Shown: positions 32,861 through 42,301, counted from the first letter of the stretch. The stretch: DNA of 64,000 nucleotides from Merdivicinus sp050943495 (GCA_050943495.1 JBMNPH010000001.1:124001-188000); one strand, 5' to 3'. The notes: a model not told the origin generated them from the sequence alone. Numbers and translations: made by a program.

Positions 32861-34102
32861 TTATCGGTTCACTTCTTCCATGGCAATTTCTGCCCAACGG
32901 GTAAGACGTTCCGGCTGATAACGGACAGTTGAGATGTCTTTGAGAATGAGTTCCAGATTGACATGATAGTTCTTCGCTGCATCAATGGTGCGTCGGAGAT
33001 CCCGGCGGATTTCTGCCTCATCGAGCGTGTCACCGGCAACATAAGCTGGCGTCGGCTTGTTGGACATGATGAGATCCGGCCCGATTTTTTCGGCAAAGGC
33101 CTCACGATTACTCCATGGACTGCAGGAGACTTTGCGGAGATGTGGAATGGTTTTGACGACGTCCAGCCGGTCATCCAAGCGGTCACAGCAGCCATAATAA
33201 ATCATGCCGAACGGCTCTGCCATGCGGCGAATATAGGGAATTTCAAATTCTGCGAATGCGGCGGGCGAAACCGATGAGAAGAGCTGAGCAAGACCGAATG
33301 CCCAACAATTTTGAGAGTGCGGTCCTTTCCCTTTTCCAAAGTCAGGGAGAAGCTCATCCGTATAGGTGTAGGAACAATGGCAGGTATTGGAGATATCGTT
33401 GTGAATTGCAAGGTCATTTGCTTCTTTGATTCCGTTGAGAACAGATTGGGTAAAGCGTTCCATAATCTGATGCAAAAATTCAGGTCGATCCATCATTTCG
33501 ATATAAACGTTTTCCACACCCATCAGCATGCTGATGTAGTCCCAAACTCCTAAATGGAAGATTGGTCCTCCGTTCAGAACGACCGGCGCAATTCCATCAA
33601 ATAGTTCTTGGGAAGCTTTGATGCGTCGTTCGCTTTCAGCGGCATCGTGAGTAAAATGCATATCCTTGATTTTTTCCAAATCTTCCTCAGTTTGAAGTTG
33701 ATTCAGGTATTGATGGGATACAACACTGTTCTGTGCATCCGTTGCTTTGATATTCTGTTGGACACCAATTCCATATCCGCTGTTCTGAATTGCTTTCGGA
33801 ATTGTAAGAAAAGGCTCTACTACCATATCAACGGGAAAATGTTCCCACTTATAGATGGTGGATCGCAGTTCCCATTCGATATTTTTCCAAAATGGATCAG
33901 TAATTTGACAAGTCAGAAAGCCATCTGTATTCAATTCATTCCATGGCAGCTGATCAATGGCAACCATAGGACGCTGCATCTGATTGCGGTTCAGCGATTT
34001 CCATAAATCACGTTTTTCCGCCTGGACAGGCAAGGTTGCAATTTCCATATAACGGGAAGCCAGATCACGCAGAAGCTGTCGTTCCTTTTGATTCAGTTCC
34101 AT
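32861..34102 (-). CDS. Uroporphyrinogen decarboxylase (URO-D) family protein
   Basis: A 413-residue protein. The barrel core shows VVLNGGPIFHLGVWDYISMLMGVENVYIEMMDRPEFLHQIMERF and a GMIYYGCCDRLDDRLDVVKTIPHLRKVSCSPW segment typical of the URO-D/MtaA-like superfamily. Such proteins include corrinoid methyltransferases and haem-pathway decarboxylases; no haem genes are here and the sequence is far from HemE. In gut Clostridia these paralogues are associated with sugar or methyl metabolism and AraC regulators, as here. Ribosome site GAAAGGAAGG. Specific role unknown. Confidence 0.8.
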   Translation of the reverse strand: MELNQKERQLLRDLASRYMEIATLPVQAEKRDLWKSLNRNQMQRPMVAIDQLPWNELNTDGFLTCQITDPFWKNIEWELRSTIYKWEHFPVDMVVEPFLTIPKAIQNSGYGIGVQQNIKATDAQNSVVSHQYLNQLQTEEDLEKIKDMHFTHDAAESERRIKASQELFDGIAPVVLNGGPIFHLGVWDYISMLMGVENVYIEMMDRPEFLHQIMERFTQSVLNGIKEANDLAIHNDISNTCHCSYTYTDELLPDFGKGKGPHSQNCWAFGLAQLFSSVSPAAFAEFEIPYIRRMAEPFGMIYYGCCDRLDDRLDVVKTIPHLRKVSCSPWSNREAFAEKIGPDLIMSNKPTPAYVAGDTLDEAEIRRDLRRTIDAAKNYHVNLELILKDISTVRYQPERLTRWAEIAMEEVNR

Positions 34103-34139
34103 ATTGAAGAACCTTCCTTTCAGTGTTTTGATTGGTTTC

Positions 34140-34168
34140 AGTATAGAGGATTTTGAGAAAAATGTACA
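34140..34168 (-). promoter_or_regulatory. Possible promoter of the URO-D-family gene
   Basis: Minus strand TGTACA (34163-34168), 17-bp spacer, TATACT (34140-34145). GTACACTG occurs twice (34164-34171 and 34221-34228) in the divergent region, a possible regulator site. Confidence 0.45.
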
Positions 34169-34198
34169 CTGTTATTTCTGACGAAATATTCGCAAAAA

Positions 34199-34227
34199 TT
34201 GACATTTTGAGAGATTGATGGTACACT
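34199..34227 (+). promoter_or_regulatory. Promoter of the AraC-family regulator
   Basis: TTGACA (34199-34204), 17-bp spacer, TACACT (34222-34227). Confidence 0.6.
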
Positions 34228-34247
34228 GAAACAAAGGGGGAATGACT

Positions 34248-34976
34248 GTGCTGATGGAATATGGACACCATACCGGGACAGAGGGGTGGCATGTCACAGA
34301 AAAGTTGGCATGTGGTTATGTTCGGGTATATGATGTGGAACAGGGAGAGGTTTCCTGTCATTCCAAGACCGGCTCATTTTTGCTGCAGCCCGGAAGAATT
34401 TACCTGTTTCCGTCTGCGGCCCCCTATTCTTTATGTCAGAGTCCGGATAATTGGTTTCGATGTACGTATCTGCATTTGGATATTGCACCATCGCTGCTGC
34501 GGGAAGTTGTGGAACTGCGGGAGGATGCACTGACACGTCATTTATTCGATACAATCCGCGAGGCAGCTATTGCAAAGGAAGACCGGGTAATGCCGCCGCT
34601 GGCTGCCGCTTTGGAAGAGTATTGCCGGGAAAAACAAATTTTTGTAATACCGGAAAATGAAATTATGCAGGCACTATCCGCAATGACAGCAGACATTGCT
34701 AAAAATTGGAAAATTTCTGATTTGAGTCGAATTGCAGGATATTCGGATCCATATTTTATTCGTCGCTTTCATGCGGAAATGGGAGTATCTCCTCATCAAT
34801 ATTTGATTGCCCGTCGTATGAAAGAGGCGGTACGCCTTCTTTGGGGAGGGTATTCGGTGACAGATGTCGCGCGGCAGATTGGCTATCCTGAACTGAAAGC
34901 TTTCAGTCGTGCGTTCCGACAATGGTATGGTATTACCCCCTCACAATATCGGGAATCTGGACGACTTGTTCCGTGA
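34248..34976 (+). CDS. AraC family transcriptional regulator
   Basis: A 242-residue regulator with an N-terminal cupin-like sensing domain (HVTEKLACGYVRVYDVEQGEVSCH, GSFLLQPGRIYLFPS) and a C-terminal pair of helix-turn-helix motifs (WKISDLSRIAGYSDPYFIRRFHAEMGVSPHQYLIARRM and SVTDVARQIGYPELKAFSRAFRQWYGITPSQYR). Divergent from the URO-D-family gene, which it probably controls. The start is uncertain: GTG 34248 has the best distance from AAAGGGGG; ATG 34242 is too close to it and ATG 34254 is also possible. Confidence 0.92.
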   Translation: MLMEYGHHTGTEGWHVTEKLACGYVRVYDVEQGEVSCHSKTGSFLLQPGRIYLFPSAAPYSLCQSPDNWFRCTYLHLDIAPSLLREVVELREDALTRHLFDTIREAAIAKEDRVMPPLAAALEEYCREKQIFVIPENEIMQALSAMTADIAKNWKISDLSRIAGYSDPYFIRRFHAEMGVSPHQYLIARRMKEAVRLLWGGYSVTDVARQIGYPELKAFSRAFRQWYGITPSQYRESGRLVP

Positions 34977-35116
34977 CAAGTAAAAAAAGAAAAAAATTTA
35001 CAGTTTTCCACAGAATTATTCAGCGATATACAGAAGATTTCTGATATAATAAAAGAGAATAAAGAAAAATTTGGAGAAAATACCCGGGATTTTGGCAGTG
35101 TATGGAGGGCGGAATC

Positions 35117-35821
35117 ATGAGCAGTTTTGTTACCTTTGAAAATGTCTTCAAGCGATATCATATGGGAGAGGTTACCATAACCGCATCAGATGGCGTTTCT
35201 TTTGAAATAGAACAAGGAGAATTTGCCGTTGTAGTTGGCTCCAGCGGAGCCGGAAAGACAACGGTGTTGAATATGTTAGGCGGGATGGACAGCTGCGATG
35301 AAGGAAAAATTATTGTGGATGGTCAGGACATTGCACAATATACGCCCAAACAACTGACGGATTACCGACGTTTTGATATCGGTTTTGTATTCCAGTTTTA
35401 TAATCTGGTTCCCAATCTGACAGCGCGGGAAAATGTTGAACTTGCCACCCAGATTTGTCGTAATCCTATGAATGCAGATCAGGTTCTGATGGATGTGGGC
35501 TTAGGAGATCGACTTAATAATTTTCCTGCTCAGCTTTCCGGCGGAGAACAGCAGCGTGTTTCGATTGCGCGAGCGTTGGCCAAACGTCCCAAGCTGCTGC
35601 TTTGTGATGAGCCGACCGGTGCATTGGACGATAATACTGGAAAAACAATCCTAAAACTATTACAGGATACCTGCCGCCGCAATAATATGACGGTAATTTT
35701 GATTACACATAATTCCGCTATTACTCCCATGGCAGATCGTGTAATCCGGATGAAAAACAGTAAAGTCAGCAATATTATTTTAAATGACCGTCCGACCCCA
35801 GTGGAAGATATCGAATGGTAA
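35117..35821 (+). CDS. ABC transporter ATP-binding protein (LolD/MacB type)
   Basis: A 234-residue ATPase. Walker A GSSGAGKTT, Q-loop FVFQFYNLVPNLTARENVEL, signature LSGGEQQRVSIARAL, Walker B LLLCDEPTGALD and the His switch in VILITHNS are all intact. It belongs to the MacB/LolD clade that partners with FtsX-like permeases for export or mechanotransmission. ATG 35117 follows GGAGGGCGG. The permease gene starts 16 bases after its stop and carries a premature stop codon. Confidence 0.95.
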   Translation: MSSFVTFENVFKRYHMGEVTITASDGVSFEIEQGEFAVVVGSSGAGKTTVLNMLGGMDSCDEGKIIVDGQDIAQYTPKQLTDYRRFDIGFVFQFYNLVPNLTARENVELATQICRNPMNADQVLMDVGLGDRLNNFPAQLSGGEQQRVSIARALAKRPKLLLCDEPTGALDDNTGKTILKLLQDTCRRNNMTVILITHNSAITPMADRVIRMKNSKVSNIILNDRPTPVEDIEW

Positions 35822-35837
35822 CAAGGGGGATTTCTGC

Positions 35838-36980
35838 ATGAAAAGACTTGGAAACCAGTTGCTCAAGGAATCCATACGCAGTATCTGGCAAACCAGAACC
35901 CGATTTTTGTCATTGTTAACCATTGTAGCGTTGGGATGTGGATTTTTTGCTGGGCTGAAGGCCAGTAGTCCGGATATGAAGCTAACAGCTGATAATTATT
36001 TTGAAAATTTTCATCTGATGGATTTGCATTTGATGTCAACTTTTGGTTTGAATGAAGATGATCTTGCTGCTATCCAAACTGTAGATGGTATTCGAGGGTT
36101 TGAGGCAGGTTATAGTGCGGATTTGCTATTGGAGACAGACGGACCGAATGAGACGGTTGTAAAGGTGTACTCTTTGCCGGAAAATCGGGATGAGTCGGAT
36201 GAAAATTATTTGAATCGTCCGCTTCTATTGGAAGGACGATATCCGGAAAAATCCGGAGAATGTGTCATTGAAAAGAATTTTAATATGAATTTTTCTTCGT
36301 CTGTGGAACCAGTGGAAATTGGTGATACAGTTACATTGCTGTCCGGCAGCGAAGATCAGGAAATATCCGATGTTTTGACTCAATCTGAATATCAGGTTGT
36401 AGGAATTGTGCAGTCTCCTTTATACATCGGCTTCAATCGTGGTCACAGCACCATCGGAGATGGGGAAGTGGATGCTTATTTGATGATTCCAGAAGAGAAT
36501 TTTGCGCTGGATGTCTATACTGATGCGTACTTGACTTTGGAGTCTACTGCAGGCCTCTCTGCCTTTTCTGATGAATATGAGGAGGCAGTTTCTTCATTAA
36601 CTGATGATTTTGAATCTGTTGCCGAGCAGCGCGGCGAGGAACGGTATCTAGAGATTTATGAGGAAGCGCAGGCTGAAATTGATGACGCAAAACAGGAACT
36701 GGCTGACGGTGAGAAAGAACGTGATGAGAAATTAGCGGATGCCGAACAGAAGATTGCCAACGCCGAACAGGAGTTAGCTGATGGCCGTAGAGAATATGAG
36801 GACGGTTTGGCAGCTTATAATGAGCAGATCCAAGAGGCGGAAAAGACGCTTGCAGATGGTGAGCAGCAGCTTGCAGATGGTGAAAATGCCTATGAAGAAG
36901 GCCTTGCTGCCTATGAAGAGGGAAGAAGAGAATATGAGGAAAATCTTCCAGCTGCGGAACAACAGTTGGAAGATTATTGA
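35838..36980 (+). CDS. N-terminal fragment of the interrupted ABC permease
   Basis: 380 residues: N-terminal cytosolic start and membrane helix (FLSLLTIVALGCGFFAGLKAS), an extracytoplasmic MacB-like domain, then the first part of a Glu/Ala/Lys-rich coiled coil from about residue 270. It ends at the premature TGA inside the coiled coil. Alone it lacks all FtsX transmembrane cores, so it is unlikely to work as a permease. Confidence 0.6.
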   Translation: MKRLGNQLLKESIRSIWQTRTRFLSLLTIVALGCGFFAGLKASSPDMKLTADNYFENFHLMDLHLMSTFGLNEDDLAAIQTVDGIRGFEAGYSADLLLETDGPNETVVKVYSLPENRDESDENYLNRPLLLEGRYPEKSGECVIEKNFNMNFSSSVEPVEIGDTVTLLSGSEDQEISDVLTQSEYQVVGIVQSPLYIGFNRGHSTIGDGEVDAYLMIPEENFALDVYTDAYLTLESTAGLSAFSDEYEEAVSSLTDDFESVAEQRGEERYLEIYEEAQAEIDDAKQELADGEKERDEKLADAEQKIANAEQELADGRREYEDGLAAYNEQIQEAEKTLADGEQQLADGENAYEEGLAAYEEGRREYEENLPAAEQQLEDY

Positions 36981-37049
36981 ACTCAGCTTGCGCAACTTCA
37001 GGAAGAGGCAGGACCTGCGATTGAACAATTAGATCAAGCACGGCAACTT

Positions 37050-39350
37050 TTGAATGGAATTACTGCAATTGTGGATGGATTTGCGGAACAATCCGTGCCT
37101 TCATTGGATCTCCTGACAGAAGAGCAACAGAATGTAATTGCTTCTGCGGATACGTTACTTACGGTGGTACCAGAAGGTACATTTCCCAGTGGCACAAGTT
37201 TAACGGCATTGTTGGAGTCCTATATCGAAGCACCGTTAAGCAGCAAAGAGCGGATTGGAACAAAAATAACAGCAATTACCGATCCAATTGCTGCCGGACT
37301 GGATGAACAGGATGCGCAGCTTGCAGAGGCACGAGCTGCCATTGAACAGCTTCAAACAGGAATTACTGAAGGCGAAAAGCAATTAACGGAAGGGAAAGCC
37401 ACACTAGATGAAACTGAAAAGCAGTTGGCAGAGACCCGCGTAATGCTGGACGAAAAGGATCAGCAGCTTTCGGACGGCTGGAAAGAGCTTGCAAAGCAGA
37501 AAAAAGAAGGCCGTGAAGAATTGGAAAATGCAAGAATTGAGCTGGAGAATGGAGAAGCTGAGCTTGCAGATGCCAAGGCAGAATATGAAAAGGAAAAAGA
37601 AGATTCTGCTCAGGAGATTGCCGATGCCAAACAGGAAATCGCTGATGCGGAACAGGATTTGGCAGATCTGAAGGAACCAACTTGGTATGTCTGGAACCGG
37701 GACAATAATCCGGATTATTCAAGCTATGGGGAAGATACGGAAAAGGTAGATGCCGTAGCGGCAGTTTTCCCAGTATTCTTTATTTTGGTGGCAGCATTGG
37801 TTTGTCTGACAACAATGACTCGCATGGTGGAAGAACAGAGAACACAAATTGGTACTTTGAAGGCGCTGGGATACAGCCGTGGTGCAATCATGGCAAAATA
37901 TATTGGTTATGCAGCTGCGGCCAGTGTATCTGGTTCTATTATCGGTCTGGCGATTGGATTTAAGCTATTTCCTTACATTATCATCAATGCTTATCGCATT
38001 ATGTATGAGCTGCCCGATCCAGTTGCGCCAGTTCGTTGGGGATTGGGATCAATGTGTCTTATCGTGGCAGTGCTTTGCATGTGCCTAACTACTTTCGCGG
38101 CATGCGCTAAGCAGACTGCAGAAGTTCCTTCCCAACTCATGCGCCCGAAAGCACCGAAAAACGGAAAACGTGTGTTCCTTGAAAAAATTGGATTTATCTG
38201 GAAACGTTTGAATTTCAGCCAGAAGGTAACGGTGAGAAATTTCTTCCGTTATAAGAAGCGCGTTTTGATGACGGTTGTAGGAATTTCTGGATGTACCGCA
38301 TTGATGCTCACAGGATTCGGACTTCGTTATGCGATTCTCTCTATTGGGGAAAAACAGTATGAAAATGTTTTTGTTTATGATACCATGGTATCATTGGATG
38401 ACAAGCAGTCTGCATCGGAACTGAGCAGCCTTGCAGAACAAATTTCCGAACTGGATGGTGTAGAGCAATCGATGCCAGTTGCTTCCCGCAGCATTGATAT
38501 TCAGGGAAATAAGAAGGTTTTAAGTATTACACTTATGGTGCCTGAGGATCCTCAGCAATTTGGAAATTATATTGATTTGCATGAACGCGTGGGCGGAGAG
38601 TCGCTGGCCTTACAGGAAGACAGTGTTATAATTAACGAAAAGCTTTCCAGACTGATGGATGCACAGGTAGGGGATACCATCACCTTAGTGAATCCCAATG
38701 GAAAACCGATTCCAGTGACAGTATCCGGAATCTCAGAAAACTATGCACTCAATTATGTGTATATGACTCCTACTCAGTATCAAAAAGAATTTCGAGAAGA
38801 TCCAGTATACAGTACCATTTTGCTGAATTATCAGGAAGGTACTATCGAAAGTACTCTTTCTGAGGAAATTTTGAATTTAGGTGACGGGGTGTTGGCAGTA
38901 ACACATACATCCGGAATTTCCGGAGCGTTTGAGGATATGCTGGGCAGCTTGAATAATATTGTATGGGTTATCATTGTTTCAGCAGGACTGCTCGCTTTTG
39001 TTGTGCTTTACAATCTAGCGAATATCAACGTCAATGAACGAATTCGAGAACTCGCCACTATTAAGGTTCTTGGTTTTTATGACAATGAAGTAACCAACTA
39101 TATTACGAGGGAAAATAACATATCATCGCTGTTGGGAATGATTATCGGTTTGATCTTGGGAATTGGATTGGAACGCTTTGTCATTCGGACTGCTGAGGTG
39201 GATATGGTGATGTTTGCACCGGATATCGCATGGTATTGCTTTGTTCTGGCTGGATTGCTTACATTGGTATTTACAATGATAGTGAATCTTGTGCTGCATT
39301 TTCACCTGAAAAAAATTGATATGGTCGAGTCGCTCAAGTCCGTAGAATAA
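37050..39350 (+). CDS. C-terminal fragment of the interrupted ABC permease
   Basis: 766 residues from the first available start (TTG 37050), which has no convincing ribosome site. It contains the second half of the coiled coil, one FtsX domain (FILVAALVCLTTMTRMVEEQRTQIGTLKALGYSRGAIMAKYIGYA), a linker, a MacB-like periplasmic domain and a C-terminal FtsX domain (NINVNERIRELATIKVLGFYDNEV). In frame with the N-terminal fragment. Confidence 0.6.
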   Translation: MNGITAIVDGFAEQSVPSLDLLTEEQQNVIASADTLLTVVPEGTFPSGTSLTALLESYIEAPLSSKERIGTKITAITDPIAAGLDEQDAQLAEARAAIEQLQTGITEGEKQLTEGKATLDETEKQLAETRVMLDEKDQQLSDGWKELAKQKKEGREELENARIELENGEAELADAKAEYEKEKEDSAQEIADAKQEIADAEQDLADLKEPTWYVWNRDNNPDYSSYGEDTEKVDAVAAVFPVFFILVAALVCLTTMTRMVEEQRTQIGTLKALGYSRGAIMAKYIGYAAAASVSGSIIGLAIGFKLFPYIIINAYRIMYELPDPVAPVRWGLGSMCLIVAVLCMCLTTFAACAKQTAEVPSQLMRPKAPKNGKRVFLEKIGFIWKRLNFSQKVTVRNFFRYKKRVLMTVVGISGCTALMLTGFGLRYAILSIGEKQYENVFVYDTMVSLDDKQSASELSSLAEQISELDGVEQSMPVASRSIDIQGNKKVLSITLMVPEDPQQFGNYIDLHERVGGESLALQEDSVIINEKLSRLMDAQVGDTITLVNPNGKPIPVTVSGISENYALNYVYMTPTQYQKEFREDPVYSTILLNYQEGTIESTLSEEILNLGDGVLAVTHTSGISGAFEDMLGSLNNIVWVIIVSAGLLAFVVLYNLANINVNERIRELATIKVLGFYDNEVTNYITRENNISSLLGMIIGLILGIGLERFVIRTAEVDMVMFAPDIAWYCFVLAGLLTLVFTMIVNLVLHFHLKKIDMVESLKSVE

Positions 39351-39356
39351 AGAAAA

Positions 39357-39386
39357 AAGGGAACCGAAAGGTTCCCTTTTCTTTTT
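39357..39386. terminator. Bidirectional terminator between permease and GNAT genes
   Basis: AAGGGAACC-GAAA-GGTTCCCTT perfect stem-loop with flanking A and T runs. Confidence 0.88.
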
Positions 39387-39397
39387 CAATGTAATGG

Positions 39398-39883
39398 CTA
39401 TTTCGTAAGGTCAATGTAATAAAGGCGAATATCTTCGTATGTTCCATTTTTTAGCAGAAATCCACCAGGTATCTGTCCTAAAAATTGGAACCCCAATTTT
39501 TCATATAGATGAATGGCAGAGGCATTGCTTGCAACAACTGCATTGAACTGCATCAGACGGAATCCCAATATTTTCGCCTGGAGAAGACAATCCCGTACTA
39601 GCATTTCTCCAATTTTTCGACCACGAACATTCTTTTTGACTGCATAGGAGGCATTGCTGATATGTCCGCAACGCCCTATATTATTTGGGTGAAGGATATA
39701 TAATCCAAACACTTCTCCATTTTCTTCCGCAACCGCTGTATAGGTTTGTGATGCAAAAAATTCTGCCGCCGCTTCTTCTGTCAGCAGATCCGTCTGCGGA
39801 AAAGCAACTCCATCTATGACAACTTCATTCCAGATTTGGGTCATTGTCTTTAAATCAGTTGGACAATATTTTCGAACGATCAT
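39398..39883 (-). CDS. GNAT family N-acetyltransferase
   Basis: A 161-residue acetyltransferase. The acetyl-CoA pyrophosphate loop is in VKKNVRGRKIGEMLVRDCL (R/Q-x-x-G-x-G/A pattern), and NASAIHLYEKLGFQ is the usual C-terminal motif B. Resembles the phosphinothricin acetyltransferase-like group. Substrate unknown. It has its own ribosome site (AAAGGTG) and follows asnS by 53 bases across a weak terminator. Confidence 0.9.
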   Translation of the reverse strand: MIVRKYCPTDLKTMTQIWNEVVIDGVAFPQTDLLTEEAAAEFFASQTYTAVAEENGEVFGLYILHPNNIGRCGHISNASYAVKKNVRGRKIGEMLVRDCLLQAKILGFRLMQFNAVVASNASAIHLYEKLGFQFLGQIPGGFLLKNGTYEDIRLYYIDLTK

Positions 39884-39898
39884 GCTATCACCTTTTTA

Positions 39899-39932
39899 AA
39901 AACGCCGGTACCTGAAAAGGCATCGGCGTAAA
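39899..39932 (-). terminator. Probable terminator of asnS
   Basis: ACGCCG..CC and GG..CGGCGT arms around TGAAA; T-run on the minus strand; imperfect stem. Confidence 0.55.
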
Positions 39933-39936
39933 ATAT

Positions 39937-41331
39937 TTAATATTCAGCAGAACCAGTTGTGCGCGGGAAGGGAAGAACATCACGGATATTTGCAACTCCG
40001 GTGAGGTACATAACCAAACGCTCAAATCCCAATCCAAATCCACAGTGGGTGGTGCCGCCATAACGACGAAGATCCAAGTACCAGGAGTAATCCTCCGGTT
40101 TGAGCTTGAAGTAATCCAAACTCTGCATCAGTACATCCAGCCGTTCTTCACGCTGACTGCCACCGATCAGCTCGCCAATGCCGGGAACCAGCATATCCAT
40201 AGCGGCAACGGTTTTGCCATCGTCGTTTAAACGCATGTAGAAGGCCTTGATTTCCCGCGGATAGTCGGTAACAAAAACTGGCTTATGGAAAATTTGCTCA
40301 GTCAGATAACGTTCATGCTCGGTCTGCAGATCGCAGCCCCAAAATACCTTGTAATCAAACTGGTCATTGTGCTCTTCCAGAAGCTTGACTGCCTCTGTGT
40401 AGGTGACATGTGCGAATTCCGCATCAGCCAAAGTTGTGAGGCGTTCAATCAGCCCCTTGTCGTAAAAATTGTTAAAGAAAGCCATTTCATCGGGGCAGTT
40501 CTCTAATACATAGCGGATGACAAACTGCACCATATCCTGTGCAACCCGCATGTCATCATTCAGGTCGGCAAAAGCCATTTCTGGTTCTACCATCCAAAAT
40601 TCTGCTGCATGACGAGCTGTAAAGGATTTTTCCGCCCGGAAAGTAGGCCCAAAGGTATAAACATTGCCCAGAGCCATCGCCATGCATTCTGCTTCCAACT
40701 GTCCGGAAACGGTAAGGCTGGTTGCTTTTCCAAAGAAATCCTGGGAAAAATCGACTTCGCCATCTTCGGTTAAAGGCGGATTTTTCGGATCCAGTGTGGT
40801 GACACGGAACATCTCTCCGGCACCCTCACAATCTGATGCAGTAATCAGGGGAGTGTGTACATAGGCAAATCCGCGTTCATTAAAGAATTTATGAATCGCA
40901 TACGCACAGACCGAGCGTACACGGAACACAGCTTCAAAGGTATTGGTGCGAGGACGAAGATGTGCAATCGAACGCAAGAATTCAAGGGAATGTCGTTTTT
41001 TCTGAAGCGGATAATCTGGGGTTGAGGCGCCTTCCAGCACGATTTCGGTTGCATGGATTTCATAGGGCTGTTTGGCCTGGGGAGTGAGGACCACTTCACC
41101 AGTAACGATAATCGCGGAACCGACATTATATTTGGTAACCTCTTTAAAATTGGAGATTTTGGAATCTTCAAAGACGATTTGCAGATTTTTAAAGCTGCTG
41201 CCGTCATTTAATTCGATAAACCCCAAGGATTTGGAATCGCGGATTGTTTTGACCCAGCCGCAGACCGTGACAGACTGGCCCGAACGATGCGAGAAATCAC
41301 GATGCAGTACGGCAATTTCGGTACGGATCAT
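39937..41331 (-). CDS. asnS: Asparaginyl-tRNA synthetase
   Basis: A 464-residue class II synthetase. The N-terminal OB anticodon-binding domain (VTVCGWVKTIRDSKSLGFIELNDGS) is followed by the catalytic core with motif 2 (TFGPTFRAEKSFTARHAAEFWMVEPE) and motif 3 (GFGLGFERLVMYLTG). The ELIGGSQREERLDVL segment distinguishes AsnRS from AspRS. ATG 41331 with GAGGAGG matches the family start; an open frame extends upstream to 41436 through the promoter and is not used. Confidence 0.96.
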   Translation of the reverse strand: MIRTEIAVLHRDFSHRSGQSVTVCGWVKTIRDSKSLGFIELNDGSSFKNLQIVFEDSKISNFKEVTKYNVGSAIIVTGEVVLTPQAKQPYEIHATEIVLEGASTPDYPLQKKRHSLEFLRSIAHLRPRTNTFEAVFRVRSVCAYAIHKFFNERGFAYVHTPLITASDCEGAGEMFRVTTLDPKNPPLTEDGEVDFSQDFFGKATSLTVSGQLEAECMAMALGNVYTFGPTFRAEKSFTARHAAEFWMVEPEMAFADLNDDMRVAQDMVQFVIRYVLENCPDEMAFFNNFYDKGLIERLTTLADAEFAHVTYTEAVKLLEEHNDQFDYKVFWGCDLQTEHERYLTEQIFHKPVFVTDYPREIKAFYMRLNDDGKTVAAMDMLVPGIGELIGGSQREERLDVLMQSLDYFKLKPEDYSWYLDLRRYGGTTHCGFGLGFERLVMYLTGVANIRDVLPFPRTTGSAEY

Positions 41332-41365
41332 GTCGTTAACCTCCTCAAAAGATACATATAAATGT

Positions 41366-41394
41366 ATTGTACCTCTTTTTTTTTCATTCGTCAA
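41366..41394 (-). promoter_or_regulatory. Promoter of asnS
   Basis: Minus strand TTGACG (41389-41394), 17-bp spacer, TACAAT (41366-41371), so asnS is separate from the sda operon. No room for a T-box. Confidence 0.6.
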
Positions 41395-41425
41395 TAGAAC
41401 ATGGGGATTTTTTCCGCCTTCTCTT

Positions 41426-42301
41426 TTAGTTTCCACCGTGATGTCCTATTTTTTTTGCCAAATCCAGCCCGGCGCGGGTAGTTGCGAGTCCGCCTGCCGC
41501 TGTTTCGCGCAGGGAAGCAGGAAGCTGTTTGCCGACCTGATCCATAGCTGCCACCACATCATCGAACGGGATGCGGCTCTGAATTCCGGCTAATGCCAAA
41601 TCTGCACACAACATAGCATTGACGACTCCTCCAGCATTCCGCTTGATGCAGGGGATTTCCACGAGTCCACCTACCGGATCACAGACCAATCCGAGAACAT
41701 TTTTGATTGCAATTGCAGCAGCATGAAAAGCTTGATCCGGATTTCCGCCCAACATTTCGGTGACTGCCGCCGCCGCCATTGCCGAGGCAGATCCGCATTC
41801 CGCTTGGCAGCCACCTTGTGCCCCTGCGAGACAGGCATGTTCTCCGATAATCTGACCGATCAGCCCCGCGCAGAGAAGTGCATCGATTTGTTTTTCTCTT
41901 GGAATTTGCCGGGAATTTGCTACAGCCAGTACCGCTGCCGGTACAATTCCGCAGGATCCAGCCGTAGGGCAGGCGACAATCCGGCCCATGGAGGCATTGA
42001 CTTCCGAGCAAGAAAGTGCATAGGCAACCGCTAACGATACTGTATCGCCCAGAAGGGAATCTCCTTTCATCCGAAATTGTTCATAACGAAAGGCATCACC
42101 GCCGGTCAACCCGCTGACAGATTGGACCGGTTCTTTTCGTGCATGGGATGCCGAATTTTCCATAACCTCCAGCATCCGGCTGAATCGGGAACGAATGCTT
42201 TCTTCCGTTCCACCATTCCGGACGATTTCTTCCCGTAAAGCATAGGAACTGAGGGAAAGAGAGTGTTCACTGCATATTTCCAAAATTTGTATGGCATTCA
42301 T
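41426..42301 (-). CDS. sdaAA: L-serine dehydratase, Fe-S dependent, alpha subunit
   Basis: A 291-residue subunit carrying the [4Fe-4S] catalytic core: VACPTAGSCGIVPA and the later CDPVGGLVEIPCIKRN supply cysteines. It deaminates L-serine to pyruvate and ammonia in anaerobic amino-acid catabolism. Its start overlaps the stop of the beta subunit gene by four bases (ATGA), giving the two-subunit arrangement typical of Gram-positives. Confidence 0.96.
   Translation of the reverse strand: MNAIQILEICSEHSLSLSSYALREEIVRNGGTEESIRSRFSRMLEVMENSASHARKEPVQSVSGLTGGDAFRYEQFRMKGDSLLGDTVSLAVAYALSCSEVNASMGRIVACPTAGSCGIVPAAVLAVANSRQIPREKQIDALLCAGLIGQIIGEHACLAGAQGGCQAECGSASAMAAAAVTEMLGGNPDQAFHAAAIAIKNVLGLVCDPVGGLVEIPCIKRNAGGVVNAMLCADLALAGIQSRIPFDDVVAAMDQVGKQLPASLRETAAGGLATTRAGLDLAKKIGHHGGN

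Larger units (their letters stand above)
35838..39350 (+). pseudogene. FtsX-like ABC permease interrupted by an in-frame TGA
   Basis: The frame runs from ATG 35838 (GGGGG upstream) to 39350, 1170 codons, with one stop, TGA at 36978-36980. The bases between the stop and the next possible start stay in frame and continue the coiled coil (LEDY-stop-TQLAQLQEEAG). The intact product would have a first membrane helix (about 18-42), a large extracytoplasmic part, a long coiled coil of ADGE/ADAK-type heptads (about 270-620), and FtsX domains with TM helices near 37750-38080 and 38930-39330. A CGA-to-TGA transition would explain it. Could also be a sequencing error. Confidence 0.75.

Noticed and set aside
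36978..36980. Recoding of the in-frame TGA as selenocysteine or tryptophan
   Set aside because: The position is in a coiled coil where neither residue is expected, no SECIS-like hairpin is evident just downstream, and TGA ends many normal genes in the window.
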